Notes under the pieces: model-generated | What the model saw: only the letters and a program-made list of their open reading frames with translations | The model's database searches: none | What the model was told of the DNA's origin: nothing | Shown: positions 44,567 through 54,014 of the stretch, piece after piece | Layout of the letters: each line of letters starts with the position of its first letter | Numbering within the stretch: position 1 is the first letter of the stretch | From: Patiria pectinifera | Taxonomy: Eukaryota; Echinodermata; Asteroidea; Valvatida; Asterinidae | Reading direction: 5' to 3' | NCBI GenBank assembly: GCA_029964075.1 | Contig: CM057144.1 | Location: 4,549,281 to 4,613,280, forward strand | DNA: 64,000 nt | Position numbers and translations under genes: made by a program

Positions 44567-44713
44567 TCACTCTTCGAGGATAAACCTCCTCTCTTTCATC
44601 AAGTGCTCCAGTTTGTCTCGCCGGTCTTCAGTCAGCGACGCACAAAAAGCGTGTAAAGTGTAAGAACCGACAGTTCCTTTCGTTTCCGGCCCATTTGGAG
44701 TGGCGCACCTAAC
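44567..44713 (-). CDS. Probable last exon of an unknown minus-strand gene
   Basis: After the acceptor CAATTACAG (minus strand) a 147-nt frame runs in phase 0 to TGA: VRCATPNGPETKGTVGSYTL, then HAFCASLTEDRRDKLEHLMK and ERRFILEE. Codon use is balanced and the end is a charged helix, unlike the random frames nearby. It begins without ATG, so it must be spliced to upstream exons at higher coordinates, which were not identified with confidence. The family is unknown; three cysteines and no membrane segment are visible. A single orphan exon of a processed or decayed gene copy is an alternative. Confidence 0.42.
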   Translation of the reverse strand, partial: VRCATPNGPETKGTVGSYTLHAFCASLTEDRRDKLEHLMKERRFILEE

Positions 44714-45111
44714 CTGTAATTGATAAAATGTTCCCATTTTTGCGTGTGTCTGATTTAATTTAGACTGGTTTGGGTTACCAGAATAACAGTCCGAACACTA
44801 CTTTCCTGAACATTAACGGCAGTGCTACGACGGGCAGCTGGTCATATATCACACATTGTAGAGTGTTGTAAAAACAGCACATCTGTAAAGGCCTACATTC
44901 AGGATGGAGTGAATAGTTTCTCATAAAGACTGATGAATATTGTTTTCACAGACTCCTCATACTTAGAGGAAGGCGGAGCGTTTCAAGTCCACTATCAACA
45001 CGTGCGACAAAATTGTCTAAGACCCTTGATCTGATTTCAGATTTCTTTTCAAGTGTGTAACCACCGTTGAATGTACGCAGGAGGAGGTTGAAATTTTACA
45101 GAATATCGTTA

Positions 45112-45788
45112 CCTAGGCCGAGTCAAAACGAAAGTGACCTAATTAGAATTGTATTTTGACATATGTGGCTCGCTCCATTTCATGAAAAATAACCGAGGGA
45201 TAGAGTACATGTTATTGACTAGTAACTGTGACAATTTCACGTAATTTGCATACTCTAAGTATACCCAAGTCCCGTCTATTTTAATAAAAAGATTACAAAA
45301 TTCAGCTGTCCACCACTCATCGTTTACCATTCTACGAACTGATGAATACCCATTAAATACAATCAAACATAGACGTTTTTCCACCTCCATGCATGAACGA
45401 AAACTTGCAAAGGAAAACAGACCAAACTCGACATCCCCTTTTCAGAAAAACAGTTGAGTTGTTCCTCACATTCAAAACACAACATCTGACAGTAAAAATA
45501 CTGTTTTCAGTCTTGACTCAAATGATTAAAATCTCACTTGCATTTGAATACCTGTGTGTAATCTGTAATTCTCACTCAGCTTGATAGCTTACAGTGGCAT
45601 TCCATGGACAGCTATAAAAATAGGCCTTTTAGTAAAACATGCATAACTTCTCATAGCATGGATCATTTTCTGTATTTTGTTTTCATATGAGTGGAAGAAT
45701 GTGTTCACAATTCATTGGTGTATCAAATATGATTGCTTTTTAAGAAAAAAAAATAATGAATCCAGGTCACTTTTTTGACTCACCCTTT
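45112..45788. mobile_element. Element L (GGGTGAGTCAAAAAAGTGACC ends), copy 1
   Basis: The left end GAGTCAAAACGAAAGTGACC and the inverted right end GGTCACTTTTTTGACTCACC pair. Homologous to 53380-54010 in reverse; shared blocks are GCTCGCTCCATTTCA, CGTTTACCATTCTACGAACT and GATGAATACCCATTAA. The ends are related to the CAGGG mariner-like termini. Confidence 0.8.
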
Positions 45789-45789
45789 A

Positions 45790-46385
45790 CATTGTAACTG
45801 ATTATAAACAAATTGTTTACAAAAGATATTCCAATGGAAATCCAATGTCTTAATTAATTTTAACTGATTTTTAATTTGGCTAATACAGCCAGGGAGAAAA
45901 TTTCCGAGCAGCATCCTTAATGGAAAACCACGGTACCATTAAAATACAGAGGCGATTAGTCGTCAACCTCGTCCCCATCGCGTCCAGGAGCACGCGTCCA
46001 ATTGCTGTTCTCTCTTGGTATCGGACTTATTTTCATGTCAAAAATCTTGGATATATAATTAGGTAGAGGTCGTAGACCAAGGCCATGCTTGGTGTGGAAA
46101 AGCTATAAATGTACTTCATCAATCTGTACTTCATCTCGTCGTGTATTAATAAATGATAATGCTCGTACCAATAGCGTTTGTAGGTCAGTCTTGGCGGCCT
46201 GCAGCTAAACTGGAGTGATTTGATTTCAGGTTGCCTAGCAGTTTCCCTTTCTCTCTTTTTTTATGTTTAAGGTATTGAAATGTTTAAGGCCACGCATTTA
46301 TTATCAGTCTAACGGTCGATCGGATACTTTAGCCGCTTTTTTGGCTATACAGTGCCGAAGAAGCATACTCCGAAATGAAAAGTTG
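45790..46385. other. Intergenic stretch
   Basis: Nothing supported. Confidence 0.5.
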
Positions 46386-46390
46386 TTTAA

Positions 46391-46732
46391 TCAATCCCTC
46401 CCCTAGTACGGCAGATAGGTGATTGGGTGTGCCTTTGACGATACAAGCACGACATTTGGCACACAGTCAGGGTATGGCATGAGAAAGATATTTGACTATA
46501 ATTATAGATTGTCCTTTGACAAAAATATATGTAGAATAACAGGCAATGGCAGACATTTTGAACACATTGAAAATTGCGTGTTATTATATATTTTTAAAGG
46601 ACAAATCTGCGATGGCCCTTCAGCCACATATCTTTTTTTAGACATTTTCCGACTGTGTGCCAAATGTCATGCTTGTAGCATCAAAGGCACAATTCCCCCA
46701 AATATTTCCCCTATCTGCCCCACTACCTTCCT
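46391..46732. mobile_element. MITE family H (T2/Kolobok-like), uninterrupted copy
   Basis: The right end, read inward, is TTAAAGGAAGGTAGTGGGGC (TTAA at 46733-46736); the left end is decayed after TTAA at 46387-46390. The long inverted arms include GTGCCTTTGATGCTACAAGC and GACATTTGGCACACAGTC. It supplies the empty-site reference for the insertion at 31185. Confidence 0.82.
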
Positions 46733-47169
46733 TTAAAGCGTTTACAATAAAACGGCGAATAACAGAGATTTCAGATATCGAAATTCTTCGTCTTATCAAT
46801 ATTGTAATTACGCCTACAAAATGATCAAATGAACCAAGAAGGTATCGTCATTAGATGCATTTCCTATGGACCATGTGCCAGTTGCTTCCAAAATTGGATG
46901 TTGTGGTCACGTGATGCCATCTTTAAGCAAACGGTTCTCTTGTGCATGCACTGCCTGTATATTTCTTTAAAAATGAATGGTTTAAAATTGTTGACATATA
47001 CTATTTACTGTGGGTCAAATAACATGCAAAAGATGCTTATAATGTTTGGGTTGCCCGACAGTTGCCTGTCGGCATGACGTCACAGGTCACACGGTCTATA
47101 ATTCTTAATAAGGCCTACAAACGATCAAATTAACCACAAGGTGGTTAGAAATATATTTCCTATAGACCA

Positions 47170-47600
47170 TTTGTCTGATCAATCTGATCTCCCTCTCCCA
47201 ATTGTCACCTTATTTTATCCCTTTCTTAGTTATAGCCTACTCAGGCACTCCTTTCTCATTGTAACCCCCTATTGTCCCTCACCCATCATCGCACTCCTTT
47301 GCTCAGATTTCCACACTCCTTTGCATTTCTAAATAATCGCCGACAATGGTCTGTCTATCCGCCCTTTGTTCGTTCTTCCACTCCATTTCCTGATGTGACC
47401 TTCACCTACGCTGGTGTGTCCCTCTCCCAAAAGAAACTTCATCCCTCTTGATCTGTCTCCTACTTAATCCGTCCTTTGTTCGTCCTTCTTCTCCCTTCCC
47501 TTTGATCATCACCTACATTGGTCTATTCCCATATTTAACACCTCTTTTGTGTTTCTCCTCCCAACCCTGTATGCTTGTGAGTCCCTACATGTTTGTTTCT
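47170..47600 (+). repeat. Pyrimidine-rich stretch
   Basis: About 430 bp dominated by C and T with CTCCTTT, TCCCTCTCCC and related words; open frames there reflect composition bias only. Confidence 0.6.
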
Positions 47601-47609
47601 TGTAGGCCT

Positions 47610-47800
47610 ACCACTGTCATTTTGCCTCTGAAGAAGATCTTTTAAGATCGCAACGTCAGGTGGGTTTAATTTTTTTTCTTTATAGATTTCTTACTATAGG
47701 GTTTTACACAGAAATTGACAAAGCTGATTTTGAACAACGTACAGATGCTCTACCAAATGAGCTATCTGCATGCCCAATGTCGGCAGCCTACATATCATTT
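47610..47800. mobile_element. Possible Penelope-type end and tRNA-like fragment
   Basis: CCTCTGAAGAAGATCTTTTA followed by AGATCGCAACGTCAGG resembles the 'gaagaag...gaaacgtc' end found on Penelope-like elements. Further right, on the minus strand, TAGCTCATTTGGTAGAGC is a tRNA A-box-like motif, suggesting a SINE head. A 70-codon frame across it is not considered a gene. Confidence 0.35.
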
Positions 47801-47879
47801 ATCGATGAGATTATGAAACTACGATACTACAATATCCCCAGTCCCACCACATCAGTTATACATGGCGTATAAATCTGTG

Positions 47880-49735
47880 CTAACGCATATGAACAAAATT
47901 AGTTACAATCCACGCCAATTATAATGGGCTCCGTGGAAAAGAGACGGCGCGGAAGTCGGTTTATGGGTTATTCTCTTCTCAGCCTAAGGCATACTTTCTG
48001 AAATTCCAACACAGGAGAGGAAATTAATAAAACTGGAACCATTTCTATAACAGTTAACCCAAAAATTACGGAATTTATGAGCGAAAAGGGCTATTTTTAG
48101 CATAGGCTGGACGTGTACACAACTCGGTTATTGAATTTGAGGACGTGCTATTGATAAACATTAATAAATATGGGTCCAAGTCGGTAAATGGAATTTCAAG
48201 GCCAGTTATGCAGAATATTACACGAGAGATGGTTTAATGTTTATAAAACCGCTTTGTTGGAGACACCGCCGCGGAAGGGCATGTAGGGGACAGAGAACTG
48301 CATATAAAATATCGAGTTAAAAGCTTCTTCCTTTTCTCGTAATTTTATAGACTTGGTGCCAAGTCGGTAATTGTTTGCGTACGGTACCGGTTGGGTACTG
48401 GCTCCACGCACGCAAAATATCGCTGCAATGCGCGTATCCCAGACCAAATGATGCTGACTATTTCTGATAAAATAACAGACTTGGCGAACACGTTTTTAAT
48501 TTTGAATACTACATATGGGACGAGTATTTGGAATCGCTAGCGAATTCTATGCGAGCACTCTGATTGGTTCAGATTCCAAAGTGTATAAATGTATTCTAGG
48601 CCGCCACGGAAGATCGTTCTCATTGCTTCGAGGGTTTGCACTTTGTGTTGTGTAACATCACAAAACTCATTATAGGGCATACACGACGCAAATAATTCAA
48701 GTATATCACGATGATACATATTATTTCAATACCACAATTGACCAAGCTGAATTGGTCGTTATTCGCCAGATCTGCAAACAAGTCCCTGACGTATTGAAAG
48801 GAACTCCCCATGATTAAACGGAATAAATCCGTCCTCAGTTGCATAGCGGTGCGCGCTTGGATCTCACAGCTAAAATGCACTGCAAAATATTGCACTGCTT
48901 GCATTATGAATAACGGTGCAAAAACATAATCGTCAAGTCGTTACATTTGTCGCAACCCGGCCGATTACGTAATAGTCTTATACCAGCCGCGCCGATGGAG
49001 TTCGACTGAAGTTCACGGACAAAATACGACTATCTAACGACTTGTCATCAAGTCTAGTAATTTTATGAAAAGACTTATGAAAAATAGTGCTTTTCCTTTA
49101 CTCGATTTTTTTTCCTTGGTATAAATAGTATCTCGATCAGTTGTAATTTGACCAATGTGATACGTTCGAATATGCGACTGGCGTTCCAATGCTCAATTTA
49201 ACATGTTGCTATCTCATTTGAAACAAAACTGACTTGCCGTGAGCATGGATTGTTGAAATGTAATTCAAAAGTTGGAAGATTCGACATTTTCAAAACATAG
49301 AGTGCTGAATAGTAATTGCACTAAGCCTTTTCTATAATAAATGAGTGCCAAAGTTAGGGGGATATTGAACGGCATTTTTAGTTTGAAGTTAGACTTTACA
49401 GTTTCAAAACATTTCAATTTTTCATTAATATTATGTTGTCTCTCTGGAGTTCAAAACCAAAACATCGAAAAAGTTATATTTCTCATAGGCAAAATAGAGA
49501 AAGATCATGCCAGGAACGAATCATCGGATCCTTTTGGTACACATATGTTTCAGGTTACGCCAGTCAGTACGCACTTTGCAGCATTTGTATCATCGTTCAT
49601 CTCACAAGATTTATCAGAAAACAACCTCGATCGGATCTCGGAAGCTGCGGGCCAACGAATTCGTGTTCATGCATACGAATTCGTGTTCATGCCATGTGAT
49701 TAACGGAAGGAGTGGTGTTTACATTAAATAAAAAC
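47880..49735. other. Intergenic stretch with weak coding-like frames
   Basis: Mostly unique. A minus-strand frame at 48904-48620 and a plus-strand frame at 49341-49703 are open but unrecognised. The direct words CCAAGTCGGTAA at 48177 and 48360 hint at another decayed repeat. Confidence 0.4.
48560..48620 (+). promoter_or_regulatory. CCAAT plus TATA-like pair
   Basis: ATTGG (inverted CCAAT, 48562) lies 20 bp before GTGTATAAATG (48581-48591), with a possible start region about 30 bp later. No gene was found downstream, so this is only a motif coincidence candidate. Confidence 0.2.
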
Positions 49736-49945
49736 TTTTTTTTGACCCCGTGACGACCTTTGATCCCAGTTTGGTCATGTGACATGTTGGGGCTGGGCTA
49801 CTGATACTCTTGACAAAGTTTGGTTGAAATCGGTCAAAATATGTAGGCGCAACAGACGGTGTCAACGTTTGTTACTAACTAGCGGACTAATGGACCAACG
49901 GAGAGACATGATGATTTGTTGAGTTGCTATACGGCAGCTAAAAAA
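49735..49945 (+). repeat. Dispersed repeat tail ('GTTGCTATACGGCAGCTAAAAA')
   Basis: GTTTGGTTGAAATCGGTCAA, GACCAACGGAGAGACATGAT and GTTGCTATACGGCAGC in this order are typical of a frequent invertebrate repeat end, known to me only as a pattern; no second copy lies in this window. Confidence 0.4.
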
Positions 49946-49949
49946 TGCA

Positions 49950-50680
49950 AGTTCTTTTCAAGAATACTTATCCATAGGATATAATCAAAATCTAACAGCA
50001 ATTACCTTGATCGAGGAGTTTCTCTGTTGTTAACGCCTACACAAAGTCAGATTTACAGCCGTGTATTCCTTACATGTTTCCCCCCTTCAATTATGCCGAG
50101 CGAAAGGCCTTCATCTTTTCACGAATACTGCCAGTCATGTTGTCTTCATTATGCATCTGATTGCATCGATTCGACCTCTAATTCACGGAACAATTATTGC
50201 TAAAGGCAAACTGACATAGACACTCGAGCCATCACATCAATATAACGCCACCTATACATTCTGGCGCATCCTCGTCCACGTCAACTTTTTGACGTCTGTG
50301 TAGGACCTATACACTTGACCCGTAGTGTGTTGAAAGCTACGACATTACCACTGCATGCTTAGATAGTGCCCTTGAGGCAACCATGTTCACGTTAACATGA
50401 GCACTTTTCTATTCCTGTAAACCACTCCACAGTAAGTAGTACTATGAGGCTTAACGCATCGAACGCTCTCCACCTTGAGGGTTGCATGCGACCGCGCCGA
50501 CATCGATTGTACCGCTTGCCATCTTGCTCCATGCCCTCTGCAAAGACGCGTAGATCTAGTGGTATATTTTAAGCAGTAAAGCGATGGGCCGGTCATTGTT
50601 ACACACCGGCTGCACTTAAACGGGCATAACGGCCTGAAATCCCGGAAAAATTCACGTTTTGGATTGTTTACGTACACTAT
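49950..50680. other. Intergenic stretch
   Basis: A short minus-strand start (ATG at 50522, MASGTIDVGAVACNPQ, then AAG|GTGGAG) has a fine initiation context but no partner exon; not annotated as a gene. Confidence 0.35.
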
Positions 50681-50685
50681 TTTAA

Positions 50686-51096
50686 AGGTCTAGATGAAAG
50701 GAAACTAACCTCATGCCTAACCATTCCCAAGAGAATACGAAAGAAAACCCGGTTGTTTACATTGGATACGATGGAGTTCGCATACGTATTTCCTGTCGTT
50801 TTCATTCAATGTACGATACTCGTTGTGTATGTCACATGAATTACACACAGCATCAATACACCAATGATGTTTCCTACACGTCCGCATCTGGTGATATGTT
50901 AAACTTTTCGGGATAAAAATGTGACCCCAAACATTCGTTCTCGCATGTTCACGCAAGAAAAAGAAAAAAAAAAAGAAGAAGAAGAAAAGAAAAAGAAAAA
51001 AGAAAAGAAAAAGAGGCGCGAAGTCATAGTGGTGTACATGCTCTGTTCAAACGAGTTTTGTAGCCCAATTGGGCGTATTCCAGGCCATCATGTCTC
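50686..51096 (+). mobile_element. MITE family J (T2/Kolobok-like), copy 2
   Basis: TTAA at 50682-50685 and 51097-51100; the left end reads TTAAAGGTCTAGATG. It shares CGCATACGTATTTCC, GTGTATGTCACATGAATT, TTACACACAGCATCA and TAGCCCAATTGGGCG with 39878-40311. Confidence 0.72.
50955..51014 (+). repeat. Purine (A/G) tract
   Basis: Sixty bases of A and G only, in irregular AAAAG/AAG units, inside MITE J copy 2; absent from copy 1, so it arose after insertion. Confidence 0.9.
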
Positions 51097-51235
51097 TTAA
51101 AACTGTTATGTTTCCCAACGGGCCTGGGTCCATGAAAATGTTGAGAAATACAGGTATTTTAGGAAACATATGTTTTGCCCCCCTCTAGCAAAAGTCCTGG
51201 CGACGCCCATGATCCTACAGCTTCGTCTTTGCAAT

Positions 51236-51525
51236 TGACACTTTCACGGGTCAAAATTGACACTTTTCGGGTCACAATCGACACACTTTTCCTGGTCAAA
51301 ATCGACACACTTTTCTGGGTCAAAATCGACACAGTTATCCGGGTCAAAATCGACACTTTTCCGGGTCAAAACAATGCTTCTCTGACTCATTTTGCGGGTC
51401 ATTTTTGACCCAAAAACCTTGCCAAAAAATGCCATTTCGGCCCAGTCATTTTACAGGCCAAATAGAACCCGAAATCCGGGTTTACAAAGGACTTTTTGGA
51501 GTGTCGAAAACCGCGCTGGTTTTTC
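51236..51525. repeat. GACCCGG minisatellite element, copy 3
   Basis: About eight GGTCAAAATCGACACTTTTC units of 20-24 bp, ending CGGGTTTACAAAGGAC and TTTTTGGAGTGT. Confidence 0.88.
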
Positions 51526-51588
51526 AAGTTCCGGTGCACTGACTGGAAAGTCTATTCGCTGGGGAAAACACAACGCAGCGTATTTTAG

Positions 51589-51845
51589 CTTTCGACTCCA
51601 TGACCCTGAATAGAAAAGAAGAGATTCTAAAGAAAGTGTCAGATGAATCGACTTGTCTTCTTAAAAAGCAAGGTGGAGTATCGTCTCATAGCATCATCTC
51701 CATGAGTCTTAATGGAGGTGCCACAAATCCAATGTATGCCCACACAGGCACGTTAATGGCAGGTGATCCACGACAGAAAAGATCGGAACTCCATCAGACT
51801 TGGCGGAATGAAGATATGAACAACTCAATCCCGGATGCGAAGTAA
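51589..51845 (+). CDS. Probable last exon of an unknown plus-strand gene
   Basis: After the acceptor GCGTATTTTAG the frame reads FDSMTLNRKEEILKKVSDES, TCLLKKQGGVSSHSIISMSL, NGGATNPMYAHTGTLMAGDP and RQKRSELHQTWRNEDMNNSI, then PDAK and TAA; two leading bases complete a split codon. Composition is clearly protein-like, hydrophilic and Ser/Asn/Lys rich, like the cytoplasmic tail of a receptor; NPMY resembles an NPXY sorting motif. An internal ATG (51600) could also start a stand-alone 81-residue protein. The family is not recognised and upstream exons were not found. The sequence right after it (to about 52330) is GC-balanced and could be its 3'UTR. Confidence 0.42.
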
Positions 51846-51849
51846 ACAC

Positions 51850-52330
51850 GACATTGTGCAAGTTGTCCGCCTTGCAACCCTCCCTGCCCCCTCCCTCACC
51901 TCCCCCGGGGGCTGAGGTAGGCTGATACCGAACAAATTACTGCGCACATGAGCTTTTCCGCGGGCCTACAGCTGGGTAACCGCAGCCAATCATATTAAAC
52001 CGGCCCTGAACTACAGGCGTTCCAACCCTCCACGGTACGGTCGGACTCCTCTCGGAAATTTCACGGAACCTCCAATGTTGTCTTCAATTAATCCCCCAAA
52101 AACGTCCCCAGAAGCTGCGGTACATTACCACCTCCCCCTCTCAGTCGGCTGTCCTTTAAATGTGTGCTATCAATTATCACAGCATTCGGGCCGGGGTGAG
52201 AATGTCCCCCGGATGTAGATTATGAAATTATTGCAGGCCACTCATTTCCATTATCCTAAATGGTTAGACATCGGGAGCTTTGGTTACCCTTGCATTTCCC
52301 AGTATTCATTTCAACCTGCGAGTCTTGCCA
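51850..52330 (+). other. GC-balanced unique block, possible 3'UTR or regulatory region
   Basis: Unlike the neighbouring repeats it is evenly composed and includes TTCAATTAATCCCC (homeodomain-like TAATCC) and GCTATCAATTATCACAG. No open frame spans it. Confidence 0.35.
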
Positions 52331-52619
52331 AGGGCAATCGAGCGAAAGAAAAGTAGTACACTGATATGTCTTCCCAGGTCTTCCCTTGCTTTTGCTCCCT
52401 CTTTTCATTATAAAGGGATATTCCTATACAATCAGGACTTTTTAAACAGCTATCAAATTTGTATTCAGTCCCCACATAAGCTAATAAAGACGTAACAGAA
52501 CTGTGGCTTTATTTAGTTAGAAAATGACCTACATGCATTTTTGCCTGGCTAAAGTAAACATTTTAACACAATTGAAAAGTGGTGCTTTGGTTGTGTACAG
52601 GTTATCTAGTCGAGAACTT

Positions 52620-53227
52620 GGGTGTGTGCGATAACTATGGGCCCGATGCTACCCGAGGACCTGGGTACTAGTCCCTAATGGGAGCTGTCGAGAAAAAGTA
52701 AAAGTACAAAGAAAAGGGAGCAAAAGAAGGAAAAGGAGTTTGTTTCTGCATTCAATAGGGGACGTTGAAAAATAGAGGACAATAGGGTCCCCAATTCCCG
52801 AGAGGTCCCCAATTTAGATCCGTGTACAAAACAATGGGAGGTCTTCCCAAAAAGTACAAACAAAAGAGGGACAATAGGGGGTCCCCGGTTGCAGGCAAAT
52901 GCACACTTGTATGGGCAGGTCCTCATGAGTATAGTAAAAAGGCACAAGCATTACTTTCACTGTGTGGACTTCCGAACAAAAGAGGTCCACATAAACCAGG
53001 TAGCAGTGACGTTGTGTGGACCAGCCCACGTCCACACAATGTTTCCCCCTCTCTGGAAAACAGACTTGGATTCATTTTTGGGTTAGGTTTATCAGTAGCA
53101 AAATGAACAGAAACACTAAAGGGAATCATAGAAAAAAATGGGTTGAAAGTGTTTCCACAGTGTGAGTAAATTTTTTTTTTTGCAAGGTTTATTTAATTAC
53201 ACGAAAACAAAGGAATGTCCACACTAG
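52620..53227 (+). repeat. Dispersed repeat I, longest copy
   Basis: Joins the parts seen separately at 36340-36480 (GGGCCCGATGCTACCCGAGG, GGAGCTGTCGAG) and 38445-38722 (CCACATAAACCAGGTAGC, CCCCCTCTCTGGAAAACAG), showing that they are two parts of one element. No open frame. Confidence 0.78.
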
Positions 53228-53379
53228 GTATGTAACGTAAACATGTATGTGTTAGTGCATGTGATCCTGCGGAGTTATGGGAGGGATCTATGGCGTAGTC
53301 CGTTCTCCTGTGAGTTATTGTTTTGTGGCTTTTTAGTGGAGTTAGCTAATTCAAATGTTAATATTTGTATATACACAAG

Positions 53380-54010
53380 GTGAATAAAAAAAGAAAATGA
53401 CCCGAAATAAAGATTTCTGTTTCTTAAAAAAGCAGTCCGATTTGAAACACCAGTGAGGTATATCTGAAAAGAGCATTTTCTTCCACACACCTCAAAAAAA
53501 AATTACTGAAATTGATCAATGCTATGAAAAGTTATGCACGTTTCACTAAAAATAACCAATTTTTTTTTATAGCTGTCCATAGCACGCAGGCGTGCAAATA
53601 TAAAAGAGATTTGAATCATTTAAAACCATACTGAAACAATATGTTTTACTGTCCATTTTTGCGTTTTTGAATACGAGGACAATGTCACCTATTATTTTCT
53701 GAAATATTGATGGCGATTTTGGTATGCTTTCCTTTGCAAATGCTCCTCCATTTATCGAGGTGAAAAAGTCCGTCTTTCATTGTACTTAATGGGTATTCAT
53801 CAGTTCGTAGAACGGTAAATGGTCAGTGGTGGATAGCTGAATTTGGTGATCTTTACGTAACTTGGCAATTGAGAATGCAAATTTAGTGAAAGTTGCACAG
53901 CTGCTAGCCAATAACACGTGTTTTATGACTATATAATTTTTGTGAAATGGAGCGAGTCATATATCCCTATTCACATTTCCTCTAATTCGGTCAATTTCTG
54001 AAATTAATAA
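53380..54010. mobile_element. Element L, copy 2 (inverted relative of 45112-45788)
   Basis: GGTGAATAAAAAAAGAAAAT starts it; TGGGTATTCATCAGTTCGTA and GAAATGGAGCGAGTC are the complements of blocks in copy 1. The right terminus has decayed. Confidence 0.72.
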
Positions 54011-54014
54011 ATAT

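Noticed and set aside
47660-47872. 70-codon frame after an acceptor-like TTTCTTTATAG
   Set aside because: It overlaps a tRNA-like A box and a Penelope-type end, so it is more likely repeat-derived.
48620-48931. Minus-strand frame with a CEIQARTAMQLRTDLF segment, faintly like an ABC-transporter helix
   Set aside because: The resemblance is limited to a few residues and is lost at once on both sides; too weak to annotate.
50474-50522. Possible first exon MASGTIDVGAVACNPQ on the minus strand
   Set aside because: Good initiation context and a GTGGAG donor, but only 16 codons and no partner exon in matching phase.
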